From: an uncultured Clostridia bacterium
GTDB lineage: Bacteria > Bacillota > Dehalobacteriia > UBA4068
Reading direction: 5' to 3'
DNA: 35,242 nt
NCBI GenBank assembly: GCA_944390435.1
Contig: CALXQC010000024.1
Location: forward strand, 1-35,242
Part shown: positions 1-7,229 of the stretch, in pieces
How the letters are laid out: each line of letters starts with the position of its first letter
How positions within the stretch are numbered: position 1 is the stretch's first letter
Notes under the pieces: generated by a model
Databases searched by the model: none
Told to the model about the DNA's origin: nothing
What the model saw: only the letters and a program-made list of their open reading frames with translations
Program-made: the position numbers and the translations under genes

Positions 1-83
1 AAACAATCAAGAATAATCGGGGAAAATCAATAAAATCAGCGAAAAATAAATAAAACTGACTTATTGGCCGTGAAAATAGTCCA

Positions 84-119
84 AAAACTCCGCAACAGCG
101 AATAGCATCGCGGAGTTTT
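84..119. terminator. Bidirectional terminator-like hairpin
   Basis: A perfect 10-bp stem (AAAACTCCGC at 84-93 with its complement at 110-119) flanks a 16-base loop. The stem ends in T-rich sequence on both strands, so it can work in either direction. It probably ends a gene lying outside the window to the left. Confidence 0.6.
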
Positions 120-292
120 CTTCTTTATCCAGAGATTAAATTGTTCTGCGGCGGGGCTTTGTCCAGGGGGATGAGTTCTGATAGCGGCGGCCGGCTTTGG
201 CCACAAGGCCCGGCTTGTCGCAGCGGCAGCTCCAGCAGCGAGGCAGCGGCAGTACCGGCCGCCGCCGCTGTTCGTGCGCTGTTTGGCCGGGC

Positions 293-322
293 AAAAAAAG
301 ACGCCGGTCGGTGAAACCGGCG
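293..322 (-). terminator. Rho-independent terminator of the CapK/PaaK-type gene
   Basis: On the minus strand a 7-bp G+C-rich stem (302-308 with 316-322, 7-base loop) is followed within one base by seven Ts (293-299 read in reverse). It lies about 100 bases after the stop codon of the gene at 420-1781. Confidence 0.75.
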
Positions 323-419
323 CCGAATGGGCGAAAACGGTATTGGCCGCGGCAGGAGCTTGCTGCGCCGTCCGGCTGGAGCGGCGGAGAAAAGCCTGCT
401 TGCTGCCGAGAGGCTCCTT

Positions 420-1781
420 TTAATCATGCGGCAGCGGGAATTGGCGGACCGCGTAGCGGATCTTGCCCGAAGCGCTGGGCGGGATCTTATCCACCAGCTG
501 ATAGCTGATCCGCGTTCCGGGCAGCAGCGCCTGATAATCGGCCTTGACCCCGTCGAGGCCCGGCGGTTCCTGGCCGCCCCTGGTCACCGGCAGCACCTTG
601 GCCTCCGCCGGCGCGAGCTGGACGATTTGGAAGGCTTCCACCTCCGGCAGCCGCTTGATGCAGTTGGCGAAGGCGACGCCGTGGACGAAGCGCCCGCCGG
701 TAGTGAGGAAGATATCGTCCTCGCGGCCGCAGGTCTCCTCGAGCAGCCGCATTACCCGGCCGCAGGAGCAGGGATGCTCGCCGGCGATCACCTCGTCGCC
801 CAGCTGATAGCGCAGCCGCGGCTGGCTGAAATTATTGAGGTCGGTCACCAGCAGCAGCCCGCGTTCGCCGGGCGGCAGCAGCTCGCCGGTGAGAATATCG
901 GCCACCTCGGCGATCAGGTTTTCCGCGGAGAGATGCATTCCGCCCGCGGGACACTGATAGGCGATGATGCCGCCGTCGCGCGCGCCGTATTCATTGACCA
1001 CCGGCGCGGCGAAAACCTCTTCCAGCAGCTCCCGCTGCCAGGGATGCAGCGTCTCCGAGGTCGAAACCACCGCTTTCAGCGGCACGCGGCAGGGCAGGTT
1101 TTGCTCCTTGAGCAGGCGGGCGAACAGGGTCAGCGCGCCGGCATAGCCGTAGAGGTATTCGGGACGGTAGCGGTGCAGCAGCCGCCAATGCTGCGGCATC
1201 GCCGCCGGATCGAGCGCATAGGCGGGGATGATGCGGCGGTTTTTCAGATAGCGTTCGGTGAGGCGGTAGCGCCGCTCCGCCAGCTTATCCAGCTCAAAAG
1301 GATTTCCCCAGATCAGCAGGCTGCGGCTGCCGGGGGTAATCCCGTACCAGCCCAGTCCGCGCCAGCGCGCGGCTTCATAGAATTCGACGGTGCGGCGGTC
1401 CATGAAGAACTGCACCGGCTGCCCGCTGCTGCCGCCGGAATTATTGGCGATCAGCGCCGAGCGGTCGGCGTCGTCGGCGATAAAGCTCTCCGGGTTGAGG
1501 CGGAAGGCCTCTTTGGTCAGCACCGGAAAGCAGCGCAGCGCCGCCATGGGATCAGCGACGATTTGCGGCACCAGCTCCTTGTACTGGCGGTAGGCCGGTA
1601 CATGCTCCACACAGTGCAGCAACAGCCGGCGCAGCTTCTCCTCGCGCAGCGATTTAAGCTCATGCGCCGGCCGGCGCTCGCTGTCCTGCAGCCAGCGCAG
1701 ATTGGCCCGCACCTGATTGCCGCGGCGGGCCTCCATCAGCGGATAAAGAAATTTTTCAATAGCGAATTTGATGAGATCCAT
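420..1781 (-). CDS. CapK/PaaK-type adenylate-forming enzyme (phenylacetate-CoA ligase family)
   Basis: The protein of about 453 residues belongs to the PaaK/CapK branch of AMP-forming enzymes, which activate a carboxylate as acyl-adenylate. The AMP-binding loop SGGSSGQP is near residues 115-122, the motif EYGARDGG near 264-271, and an ASGKIR motif with the conserved lysine lies close to the C-terminus. These argue for an intact enzyme. CapK-type relatives often act in polysaccharide or cell-surface metabolism, whereas true PaaK makes phenylacetyl-CoA; the substrate cannot be told here. I chose the ATG at 1781 because the protein then begins MDLIKFAIEKF, but no strong Shine-Dalgarno is visible. 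A tandem TTG start at 1802 or 1799 is possible. It lies downstream of arcA on the same strand, 149 bases apart, so shared transcription is possible but unproven. Confidence 0.8.
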   Translation of the reverse strand: MDLIKFAIEKFLYPLMEARRGNQVRANLRWLQDSERRPAHELKSLREEKLRRLLLHCVEHVPAYRQYKELVPQIVADPMAALRCFPVLTKEAFRLNPESFIADDADRSALIANNSGGSSGQPVQFFMDRRTVEFYEAARWRGLGWYGITPGSRSLLIWGNPFELDKLAERRYRLTERYLKNRRIIPAYALDPAAMPQHWRLLHRYRPEYLYGYAGALTLFARLLKEQNLPCRVPLKAVVSTSETLHPWQRELLEEVFAAPVVNEYGARDGGIIAYQCPAGGMHLSAENLIAEVADILTGELLPPGERGLLLVTDLNNFSQPRLRYQLGDEVIAGEHPCSCGRVMRLLEETCGREDDIFLTTGGRFVHGVAFANCIKRLPEVEAFQIVQLAPAEAKVLPVTRGGQEPPGLDGVKADYQALLPGTRISYQLVDKIPPSASGKIRYAVRQFPLPHD

Positions 1782-1872
1782 AGTTAAAAGAGCGTCCAAC
1801 AAAGCAATCAGCCAAAAATAAATAAAAAAATAAAGAAAACCGCGCTAAAACATCGTTATAGTGCTGGAAGCG

Positions 1873-1938
1873 ACGGGAGACTGCCGCGCCTATCTGTGAC
1901 AGCCTCCCGCCGCAGCGCGCTATGTATGGCTTAGCGCG
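1873..1938. repeat. Two inverted repeats after arcA
   Basis: One hairpin pairs CGGGAG near 1874 with CTCCCG near 1903. A second, perfect 7-bp stem (CGCGCTA at 1916-1922 with 1932-1938) overlaps the arcA stop codon. Neither is followed by a good T-run on the minus strand. They may slow transcription or protect the arcA mRNA 3' end, but are not convincing terminators. Confidence 0.35.
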
Positions 1939-3217
1939 AGGTGTTGATGGGGTCGGTGATTGTGCCGTCCGGCTCGGGGCGCGGCGGCGCGGACCACTTG
2001 CAGCTCTCGCGCAGCAGGGTCATGCTCATGCAGCGCGGGCCGCCGCGGCCGCGGACCAGCTCGCTGCCTTCGATCTCGATGGTCTCGATGCCGGCCTGGC
2101 GCAGGCAGCGGTTGGTGGTTTCATTGCGGTTATAGACGATCACCCGTCCCGGGGCTACGCAGAGGGTATTGGCGCCGTCGTTCCACTGTTCGCGCGCGGC
2201 GGTGCGGGAATCGCCGCCGCCGGAGAGGATCATCCGCACGCTGCCGATGCCCAGCGCCTTGGACAGCGCGGAGCGCAGGTTGTCGTAGCGCTTATAGACC
2301 AGCTCGCCGTTTTCCGCGGGGTGGCGCTTCATCTCCACCACGGTGACATCCTCGATCACCCGCGGATAGATGACGAAAGCGTCATGGTTGACCATGGTCA
2401 TTACGGTATCCAGATGCATGAAGGCGCGCTCCGGCGGCAGATAAACCGCCAGCACGCTCTCAAAGGAATTATGCAGGTTGAGGATCTGCCGCGCCAGATA
2501 TTCCGCGGTGTGGAAATTGGTCCGCTGCGAGCAGCCGATGGCCACAACCTTGTCGGAAAGCACCAGAATATCGCCGCCCTCGACCGGCATATGATAATGC
2601 TCGGTATTGTACAGCAGCGCCGTGCCGGTAAAGCAGGAATGGTGGTTCAAAATCAAGTTCATCAGCACGCCCTCGCGGTGACGCGCTGGGGTAGACATAT
2701 AGCTGGGGATCATGCAGTTGCCGACCGCTGCGGCCGGATCGCGGGCGAAATACATATTGGGCAGCGGATTGAGCAAATGGGTCTTATCCATCGGCAGATA
2801 ATCCGCCAGGCTCTCTTTCTTGCCCTGAATATCGCGCGGATAAACGCCGCAGATGGCATAGGCGGCCTTGACCTCCGGGCGGCTGGTCATGAACAGCTCG
2901 CGGAAGCGGCGGCTCTCCTGGCGGTCGCGGCGGATCTCGGTGGCGATCATCAGATCGACGAATTTTTCCGCCACTGCCGGAATAGAGAAAACGTCGCGGA
3001 GGAAATCTTCGATATAGACTACCTGCGCGCCCTCCTGCCGCAGCACCGCGGCGAAGGCGTCATGCTCCTCGCGCATCCGCGAGATCCAGGGGATCTCGTC
3101 AAACAGCATATCATGCATCTGCGAGGGCGTGAAGTGCTCCAGCTCCATGCCGGGGCGGTGCAGCATCACTCGTTTCAGCTTGCCGATCTCGCTGTATACG
3201 CCGACATAGCTACTCAT
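1931..3217 (-). CDS. arcA: Arginine deiminase
   Basis: ArcA hydrolyses arginine to citrulline and ammonia, the first step of the arginine deiminase route to ATP and acid resistance. The 428-residue length fits the family. Guanidino-group-modifying enzyme motifs are visible: FARDP (157-161), EGGD (213-216), HLD with the catalytic histidine (268-270), and the nucleophilic cysteine C396 in GRGGPRCMSMTL. The ATG at 3217 is preceded by a strong AGGGAGGTG ribosome binding site, and an open extension upstream runs through the promoter and is not coding. Carbamoyltransferase (arcB), carbamate kinase (arcC) and antiporter (arcD) genes are not adjacent. The enzyme therefore acts with partners elsewhere or mainly as an ammonia source. 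Confidence 0.96.
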   Translation of the reverse strand: MSSYVGVYSEIGKLKRVMLHRPGMELEHFTPSQMHDMLFDEIPWISRMREEHDAFAAVLRQEGAQVVYIEDFLRDVFSIPAVAEKFVDLMIATEIRRDRQESRRFRELFMTSRPEVKAAYAICGVYPRDIQGKKESLADYLPMDKTHLLNPLPNMYFARDPAAAVGNCMIPSYMSTPARHREGVLMNLILNHHSCFTGTALLYNTEHYHMPVEGGDILVLSDKVVAIGCSQRTNFHTAEYLARQILNLHNSFESVLAVYLPPERAFMHLDTVMTMVNHDAFVIYPRVIEDVTVVEMKRHPAENGELVYKRYDNLRSALSKALGIGSVRMILSGGGDSRTAAREQWNDGANTLCVAPGRVIVYNRNETTNRCLRQAGIETIEIEGSELVRGRGGPRCMSMTLLRESCKWSAPPRPEPDGTITDPINTSR

Positions 3218-3293
3218 TTCCAGCACCTCCCTTGGGGTTGCGCCGCTGTGCTGCGGAGCTCCCGTGATTGCCGCGGATAATCCCACTAATCCC

Positions 3294-3322
3294 ATTATAG
3301 CCGCCGCCGCAGGCCAATGCAA
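3294..3322 (-). promoter_or_regulatory. Predicted sigma-A promoter of arcA (TTGCAT-N17-TATAAT)
   Basis: On the minus strand TTGCAT (3317-3322) and a perfect TATAAT (3294-3299) are separated by 17 bases. The expected start is about 70 bases before the arcA ATG. The same -35 variant with the same spacing recurs at 14341-14369 and 26962-26990. Confidence 0.7.
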
Positions 3323-3506
3323 GCCTCTTTTTCCGCCAGGGAGCGGGAACAGAGGCCTTTCCCCAGCTTATCCCGGCTTGCTAACAGCTTATCCTCTTCC
3401 TGTCCCCGGCTTTTCCCCGGGAAATCCACAGTTTCTCCCCCTCTAGAAGCCTGCGCAGCAGGGAGGATTGCTGATAACTTTTCTTATTAAGAAAAATTAT
3501 TATTTA

Positions 3507-3535
3507 TTGACAAAGCGCTGTTTTCCATATATTAT
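3507..3535 (+). promoter_or_regulatory. Predicted sigma-A promoter of rubrerythrin (TTGACA-N17-TATTAT)
   Basis: A perfect -35 TTGACA (3507-3512) and TATTAT (3530-3535) are spaced by 17 bases, inside an AT-rich tract in otherwise GC-rich DNA. The transcript would start near 3542 and carry a leader of about 100 bases. Confidence 0.75.
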
Positions 3536-3643
3536 ATAAATAACTAGCCTGCGGCCCCGGCCGGAGCTGCGCGGCATAAGTTACGGCAACTTACCTAAAC
3601 GCACAAAAGCACAACCGCACATCACATTAAAAGGAGGAGCAAT

Positions 3644-4183
3644 ATGGAACTCAAAGGAAGCAAAACCGAAGCTAACCTCAACACCGCTTTTGCCGGCGAA
3701 TCGATGGCCAGAAATAAATATGATTATTTCGCCTCCGCCGCGAAAAAAGAAGGCTATGAGCTGATCTCCGCGATTTTCAACGAGACCGCCCATAATGAGA
3801 AAGAACATGCTAAAATCTGGTTCAAGCTGCTCAATGACGGCATCGGCAGCACTGTCGACAATCTCAAAGCCGCCGCTGCCGGCGAGAACTATGAATGGAC
3901 CGAGATGTACGCCGAATTTGCCAAAACCGCTAAAGAAGAAGGTTTTGACAAGATCGCTTTCCTCTTCGAGAAGGTCGCTGATATTGAAAAGCACCATGAG
4001 GAAAGATACCGCGCTTTCATCGATATGCTGGACAAGGGCGCTGTCTTTGTCTGCGAGGATGTCGTGGTCTGGCGCTGCCGCAACTGCGGACATCTCCATG
4101 TCGGCACCAGCGCTCCCGCTGTCTGCCCGGTATGCGCTCATCCGCAGGCCTTCTTTGAAGTCAAGCATGACGATTGCTGGTAA
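3644..4183 (+). CDS. rbr: Rubrerythrin
   Basis: Rubrerythrin is a cytoplasmic non-haem iron protein that reduces hydrogen peroxide in anaerobes using electrons from rubredoxin or NADH systems. The 179 residues show the standard two parts. First comes an N-terminal ferritin-like diiron domain with the ligands E19 and E52-x2-H55 and a second ExxH near IEKHHEERY. Then comes a C-terminal rubredoxin-like FeS4 domain with two CxxC pairs (WRCRNCG and VCPVCAHP). An AAAGGAGGAG ribosome binding site precedes the ATG. A strong promoter and terminator flank it, so it is a single-gene transcript. GCT and GAA codons are frequent, as in other probably highly expressed genes of the window. Confidence 0.97.
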   Translation: MELKGSKTEANLNTAFAGESMARNKYDYFASAAKKEGYELISAIFNETAHNEKEHAKIWFKLLNDGIGSTVDNLKAAAAGENYEWTEMYAEFAKTAKEEGFDKIAFLFEKVADIEKHHEERYRAFIDMLDKGAVFVCEDVVVWRCRNCGHLHVGTSAPAVCPVCAHPQAFFEVKHDDCW

Positions 4184-4196
4184 ACCGCTTGGGAGC

Positions 4197-4264
4197 GGCG
4201 CCGGGCTCCGGCGCCGGGATTAAACGGATAACAGATAACCGCCGCCCACTCGGGCGGCGGTTAT
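4197..4264 (+). terminator. Rubrerythrin terminator, preceded by a GC-rich hairpin
   Basis: An 8-bp perfect hairpin (GGCGCCGG at 4197-4204 with 4208-4215) is followed by a 13-bp perfect stem (4235-4247 with 4252-4264, 4-base loop) ending in TTAT. The second is the likely terminator. It can also fold on the minus strand and may end the ModE-like gene. Confidence 0.75.
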
Positions 4265-4406
4265 TTATCGCTGTCGATAAGCCGGAGCTGTTCCGGCTGA
4301 TCCCTAGCGCAAGTAGAGGGATTGCGGGGTCTAATAGTCTTGCTTAGCGCAAATGCGGTAAGCCGCCGCGTCCAGTCTGTCCGCGGCCTGCCGGCTGAGC
4401 CGGGCT

Positions 4407-4748
4407 TTAGCGGAAATACTTATCGAAGACCTGCTGGGCGGCGCGTTCCGCAGCCAGCTCCATCTCCTGATAATGCTCGAGAAAAGCGCGGCCCTCGGCG
4501 GTGAGCTCCGAGCCGTGAGCGCCGTTGCGGTTGATGAATTTGACGCCGAACTCGCTTTCGTTGAGGCGCAGGACATTCCAGGCCTTGGAGTAGGCCATGC
4601 CCATCTCCTTGGCCGCCCGGTTGAGCGAGCCGAATTTGTCCACGCCCAGCAGCAGCATTTCCATACCCTTGCCAAAGCCGTGATGAGGATCATTTCGTCC
4701 GTCTGCGCGCATCGTAAGCCGCGTTTTGAAGGAGAGTGATCTGGTCAT
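4407..4748 (-). CDS. Single-domain ModE-like winged-helix regulator
   Basis: This 113-residue protein resembles the N-terminal DNA-binding domain of ModE, a winged-helix fold related to LysR: FGSLNRAAKEMGMAYSKAW is the helix-turn-helix and FINRNG with ELTAEGRAF the wing. The C-terminal molybdate-binding (MOP) domains of full ModE are absent, so how it senses metal, if it does, is not visible. One-domain ModE proteins in anaerobes are often tied to molybdate or tungstate uptake genes; that link is inference. The ATG at 4748 has an AAGGGGG ribosome binding site, and an upstream in-frame start at 4802 overlaps a palindrome and is less likely. It is divergent from the symporter gene. Confidence 0.8.
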   Translation of the reverse strand: MTRSLSFKTRLTMRADGRNDPHHGFGKGMEMLLLGVDKFGSLNRAAKEMGMAYSKAWNVLRLNESEFGVKFINRNGAHGSELTAEGRAFLEHYQEMELAAERAAQQVFDKYFR

Positions 4749-4795
4749 GCTGTTACCCCCTTGGCTGAGCCGCCTGACGGCGGCCGGTAGAAATT

Positions 4796-4821
4796 GTCGC
4801 AAAATTATTACAATTTGCGAC
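4796..4821. promoter_or_regulatory. Palindrome between the ModE-like gene and the symporter, possible operator
   Basis: A perfect 8-bp inverted repeat, GTCGCAAA (4796-4803) with TTTGCGAC (4814-4821), is separated by 10 AT-rich bases. It lies in the divergent control region 25 bases upstream of the symporter -35. Position and symmetry suggest a dimeric repressor or activator site. The neighbouring ModE-like protein is the obvious candidate, but the sequence does not match the TATAT-type ModE box. Confidence 0.45.
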
Positions 4822-4845
4822 GCTATTAAAATATATTGGCTCTTG

Positions 4846-4874
4846 TTGACAGAAACCCTTCTATCTGTTAAAAT
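4846..4874 (+). promoter_or_regulatory. Predicted sigma-A promoter of the symporter gene (TTGACA-N17-TAAAAT)
   Basis: A perfect TTGACA (4846-4851) and TAAAAT (4869-4874) lie 17 bases apart, giving a leader of about 70 bases. A short repeat (ACAGA and TCTGT) overlaps the spacer. Confidence 0.7.
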
Positions 4875-4951
4875 TCATCAGTAACACCGCGCCGGCTGCG
4901 CGGACGGTAGAATGAAGAATGGTAAAACGGCAGAACGGAAGGTAGAAAAAC

Positions 4952-6487
4952 ATGGTTATCAAAATTGCATTATTAGTTGTCTTTTTTGCCGCGTTGATCG
5001 TGGTGGGCGTCGTCAGCCGCAAGAAGGCTGATTCCGTCAACAGCTTTGTGCTGGGCGGACGCAGTATCGGGCCGTGGATGACGGCCTTTGCCTACGGCAC
5101 CACCTATTTCTCCGCGGTTATTTTTGTCGGCTACGCCGGGCAGTTCGGCTTCAAGTACGGCCTGGCCTCCACCTGGATCGGTCTGGGCAACGCCCTGATC
5201 GGCAGCCTGCTGGCCTGGGTGATCCTCGGCCGCCGCACCCGGGTGATGAGCAATCACTTAGGCTCGCGCACCATGCCGGAGTTTTTCGGCAGCCGCTATC
5301 ATTCGCGGGCGCTGAAGATCGTCGCCTCGGCGATTGTCTTTGTCTTTCTCGTTCCCTATACCGCTTCGGTTTACAACGGCCTTTCGCGGCTGTTTGAGAT
5401 GGCCTTCGGCATCCCCTATATTTACTGCGTGATCGGCATGGCAGTTCTGACCTGCATCTATGTGGTGCTGGGCGGCTATATGGCCACTGCGGTCAATGAC
5501 CTGATCCAGGGTATTATCATGCTGTTCGGCATCGTGCTGGTGATCGCTTCGGTGCTGAGCGATAACGGCGGCTTTATGTCGGCGATCAGCCAGCTGGCGA
5601 GCATCGAGAGCGCGGAGGCGGCGACGCTGGGGCAGCCGGGAGCCTACACCAGCTTCTTCGGGCCGGATCCGCTTAATCTGCTGGGCGTGGTGCTGCTGAC
5701 CTCGCTCGGCACCTGGGGGCTGCCGCAGATGGTGCATAAATTCTATGCCATCAAAAGCGAAAAGGCGGTTTATACCGGCACCATTATCTCCACCGCCTTT
5801 GCGCTGATCGTTGCCGGAGGCTCCTATTTTCTCGGCGGCTTCTCGCGGCTCTATGATAGTCCGGCTATCTACGACGCGGCCGGCAATGTCGTCTATGACA
5901 GCATTATCCCCACCATGCTCTCCACGCTGCCGGATATTGTCGTCGGCGTGGTGATCATGCTGGTGCTCTCGGCCTCGATGTCCACTCTGGCCTCGCTGGT
6001 GCTGACCAGCGCCAGCACGCTGACGCTGGACTTCATCAAGGGAACGGTGGTCAAGGATCTCTCGGAGAAAAAGCAGATGCTCGGCTTGCGCGTGCTGGTA
6101 GCGGTCTTTTTGCTGATCTCGGTGATCCTGGCTATCGATCCGCCGACCTTCATCGCGCAGCTGATGGGTATCAGCTGGGGCGCGCTCTCCGGCGCTTTCC
6201 TGGCGCCTTTCCTCTACGGCCTCTACTGGAAGCGCACCACCCGCGCTGCGGTCTGGGCCAGCTTTATCGCCGGTGTCGGCATCACGGTGGCCAATATGTT
6301 TATCGGCTTTATCGATTCGGCGGTTAATGCCGGGGCGATCACTATGCTGGTCAGCCTGATCCTGGTGCCGCTGGTCTCCCTGGTGACCAAGCCGCTGCCC
6401 TCCGAGCAGCTGGAGGCAGATTTCGCCTGCTATGAGGAGCAGGTGACGGTGGCGCGCAAGTATCAGCTGCGCCATGACGATAAATAA
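4952..6487 (+). CDS. Sodium:solute symporter (SSS family)
   Basis: The 511-residue integral membrane protein belongs to the sodium:solute symporter family (PutP/PanF-like), which imports a small organic solute with sodium. About 13 hydrophobic helices are visible from residue 3 to about 490. Family traits include the FVLGGRSIGPWMTAFAYGTT stretch near residues 32-51, the GGYMATAVNDLIQG segment near 170, and a hydrophilic C-terminal tail. The solute (proline, pantothenate or another acid) cannot be read from the sequence. A GGAAGG ribosome binding site precedes the ATG. It is a single-gene unit with its own promoter and terminator, divergent from the ModE-like regulator that may control it. Confidence 0.92.
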   Translation: MVIKIALLVVFFAALIVVGVVSRKKADSVNSFVLGGRSIGPWMTAFAYGTTYFSAVIFVGYAGQFGFKYGLASTWIGLGNALIGSLLAWVILGRRTRVMSNHLGSRTMPEFFGSRYHSRALKIVASAIVFVFLVPYTASVYNGLSRLFEMAFGIPYIYCVIGMAVLTCIYVVLGGYMATAVNDLIQGIIMLFGIVLVIASVLSDNGGFMSAISQLASIESAEAATLGQPGAYTSFFGPDPLNLLGVVLLTSLGTWGLPQMVHKFYAIKSEKAVYTGTIISTAFALIVAGGSYFLGGFSRLYDSPAIYDAAGNVVYDSIIPTMLSTLPDIVVGVVIMLVLSASMSTLASLVLTSASTLTLDFIKGTVVKDLSEKKQMLGLRVLVAVFLLISVILAIDPPTFIAQLMGISWGALSGAFLAPFLYGLYWKRTTRAAVWASFIAGVGITVANMFIGFIDSAVNAGAITMLVSLILVPLVSLVTKPLPSEQLEADFACYEEQVTVARKYQLRHDDK

Positions 6488-6506
6488 GCTTTTTCCGCGC
6501 TGATGC

Positions 6507-6537
6507 GAGCGCCCGGCAGCCCCGGGCGCTCTTTTTT
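6507..6537 (+). terminator. Symporter terminator
   Basis: A perfect 10-bp stem (GAGCGCCCGG at 6507-6516 with 6522-6531) with a 5-base loop runs into six Ts. It lies 20 bases after the stop codon. Confidence 0.88.
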
Positions 6538-6673
6538 ATCCGCCGCTGCCGCCGGGCGGAGAAAATCTGCTTTTGCTGCGGCGGCGGCAGGGGAAAGCGG
6601 CCCGAAAAGGCGAATATTATCATAACCGCCTGCTGTTCGCGGGCGGCGGCTCAACGATGAGGAGGAAACAACG

Positions 6674-7207
6674 ATGATTTTAGAAACCGAGCGCCTCTAT
6701 CTGCGCGAGCTGACCGAGGAGGATTTGCCGGCGCTGTGCCTGATGCTGCAGGATGCAGAGGTGATGTATGCTTACGGCCATGCCTTCAGCGATGAGGAAG
6801 CGCGGCAGTGGCTGGATAAACAGCTCAATAGTTATCTGCACGACGGCTTCGGCCTGTGGGCGATGATTTTGAAGGAGAGCGGCGAGCTGATCGGCCAGTG
6901 CGGCATCACTGTCCAGGACTGCGCCGGCGACGAGGTGCTGGAGATCGGCTATTTGCTGCGCAAGGAGTACTGGCATCAGGGCTATGCTACCGAGGCGGCC
7001 AAGGGCTGCGTCGAATATGCCTTCACCACGCTGTTCGCTCCGGCGGTCTACGCTCTGGTCCGCGATGATAATCTGCCCTCTCAGCAGGTGGCCAAGCGTC
7101 TCGGCATGGAAGAAGTCGGCAGCTTTGTCAGACATTATTGCGGCGAGGATCTGCCGCATCTGATCTTTTATCTGGAAAACGAGGACTCGCCGGTGCTCGA
7201 TCTGTAA
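6674..7207 (+). CDS. GNAT family N-acetyltransferase (RimJ/RimL-like)
   Basis: The 177-residue protein fits the GNAT family, which moves acetyl from acetyl-CoA to an amine. It opens with the RimJ/RimL-type LETERLYLREL. The acetyl-CoA-binding motif region is IGYLLRKEYWHQGYATEAAK near residues 95-114, followed by VRDDNLPSQQVAKRLGM, typical of ribosomal-protein-type acetyltransferases. The substrate is unknown. GAGGAGG precedes the ATG. It lies 22 bases before selA on the same strand and is probably cotranscribed, though nothing ties it to selenocysteine metabolism. Confidence 0.9.
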   Translation: MILETERLYLRELTEEDLPALCLMLQDAEVMYAYGHAFSDEEARQWLDKQLNSYLHDGFGLWAMILKESGELIGQCGITVQDCAGDEVLEIGYLLRKEYWHQGYATEAAKGCVEYAFTTLFAPAVYALVRDDNLPSQQVAKRLGMEEVGSFVRHYCGEDLPHLIFYLENEDSPVLDL

Positions 7208-7229
7208 GCGCCGGCAGAAGGAGGCTATC

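Larger units (their letters stand above)
1..419. other. Intergenic stretch at window edge, no gene supported
   Basis: No credible coding region was found here. The first 80 bases are AT-rich, the rest is GC-rich. It holds two hairpins, annotated separately: a bidirectional terminator near 84-119 and the likely terminator of the CapK/PaaK-type gene near 293-322. Short open frames overlap the hairpins and lack ribosome binding sites. Confidence 0.6.
3218..3643. other. Intergenic region between arcA and rubrerythrin
   Basis: This divergent control region holds the arcA promoter (3294-3322, minus) and the rubrerythrin promoter (3507-3535, plus). The 3340-3440 part is pyrimidine-rich with several TTATCC-like words. 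An 8-bp palindrome (TTTTCTTA at 3479-3486 with 3488-3495) sits 11 bases upstream of the rubrerythrin -35 and could be an operator, for example for a peroxide regulator. That assignment is a guess. No gene is supported in it. Confidence 0.55.

Noticed and set aside
3340-3440. DnaA-box-like TTATCC words, possible replication origin
   Set aside because: None matches TTATCCACA fully, and there is no dnaA or dnaN nearby. The tract is simply pyrimidine-rich.
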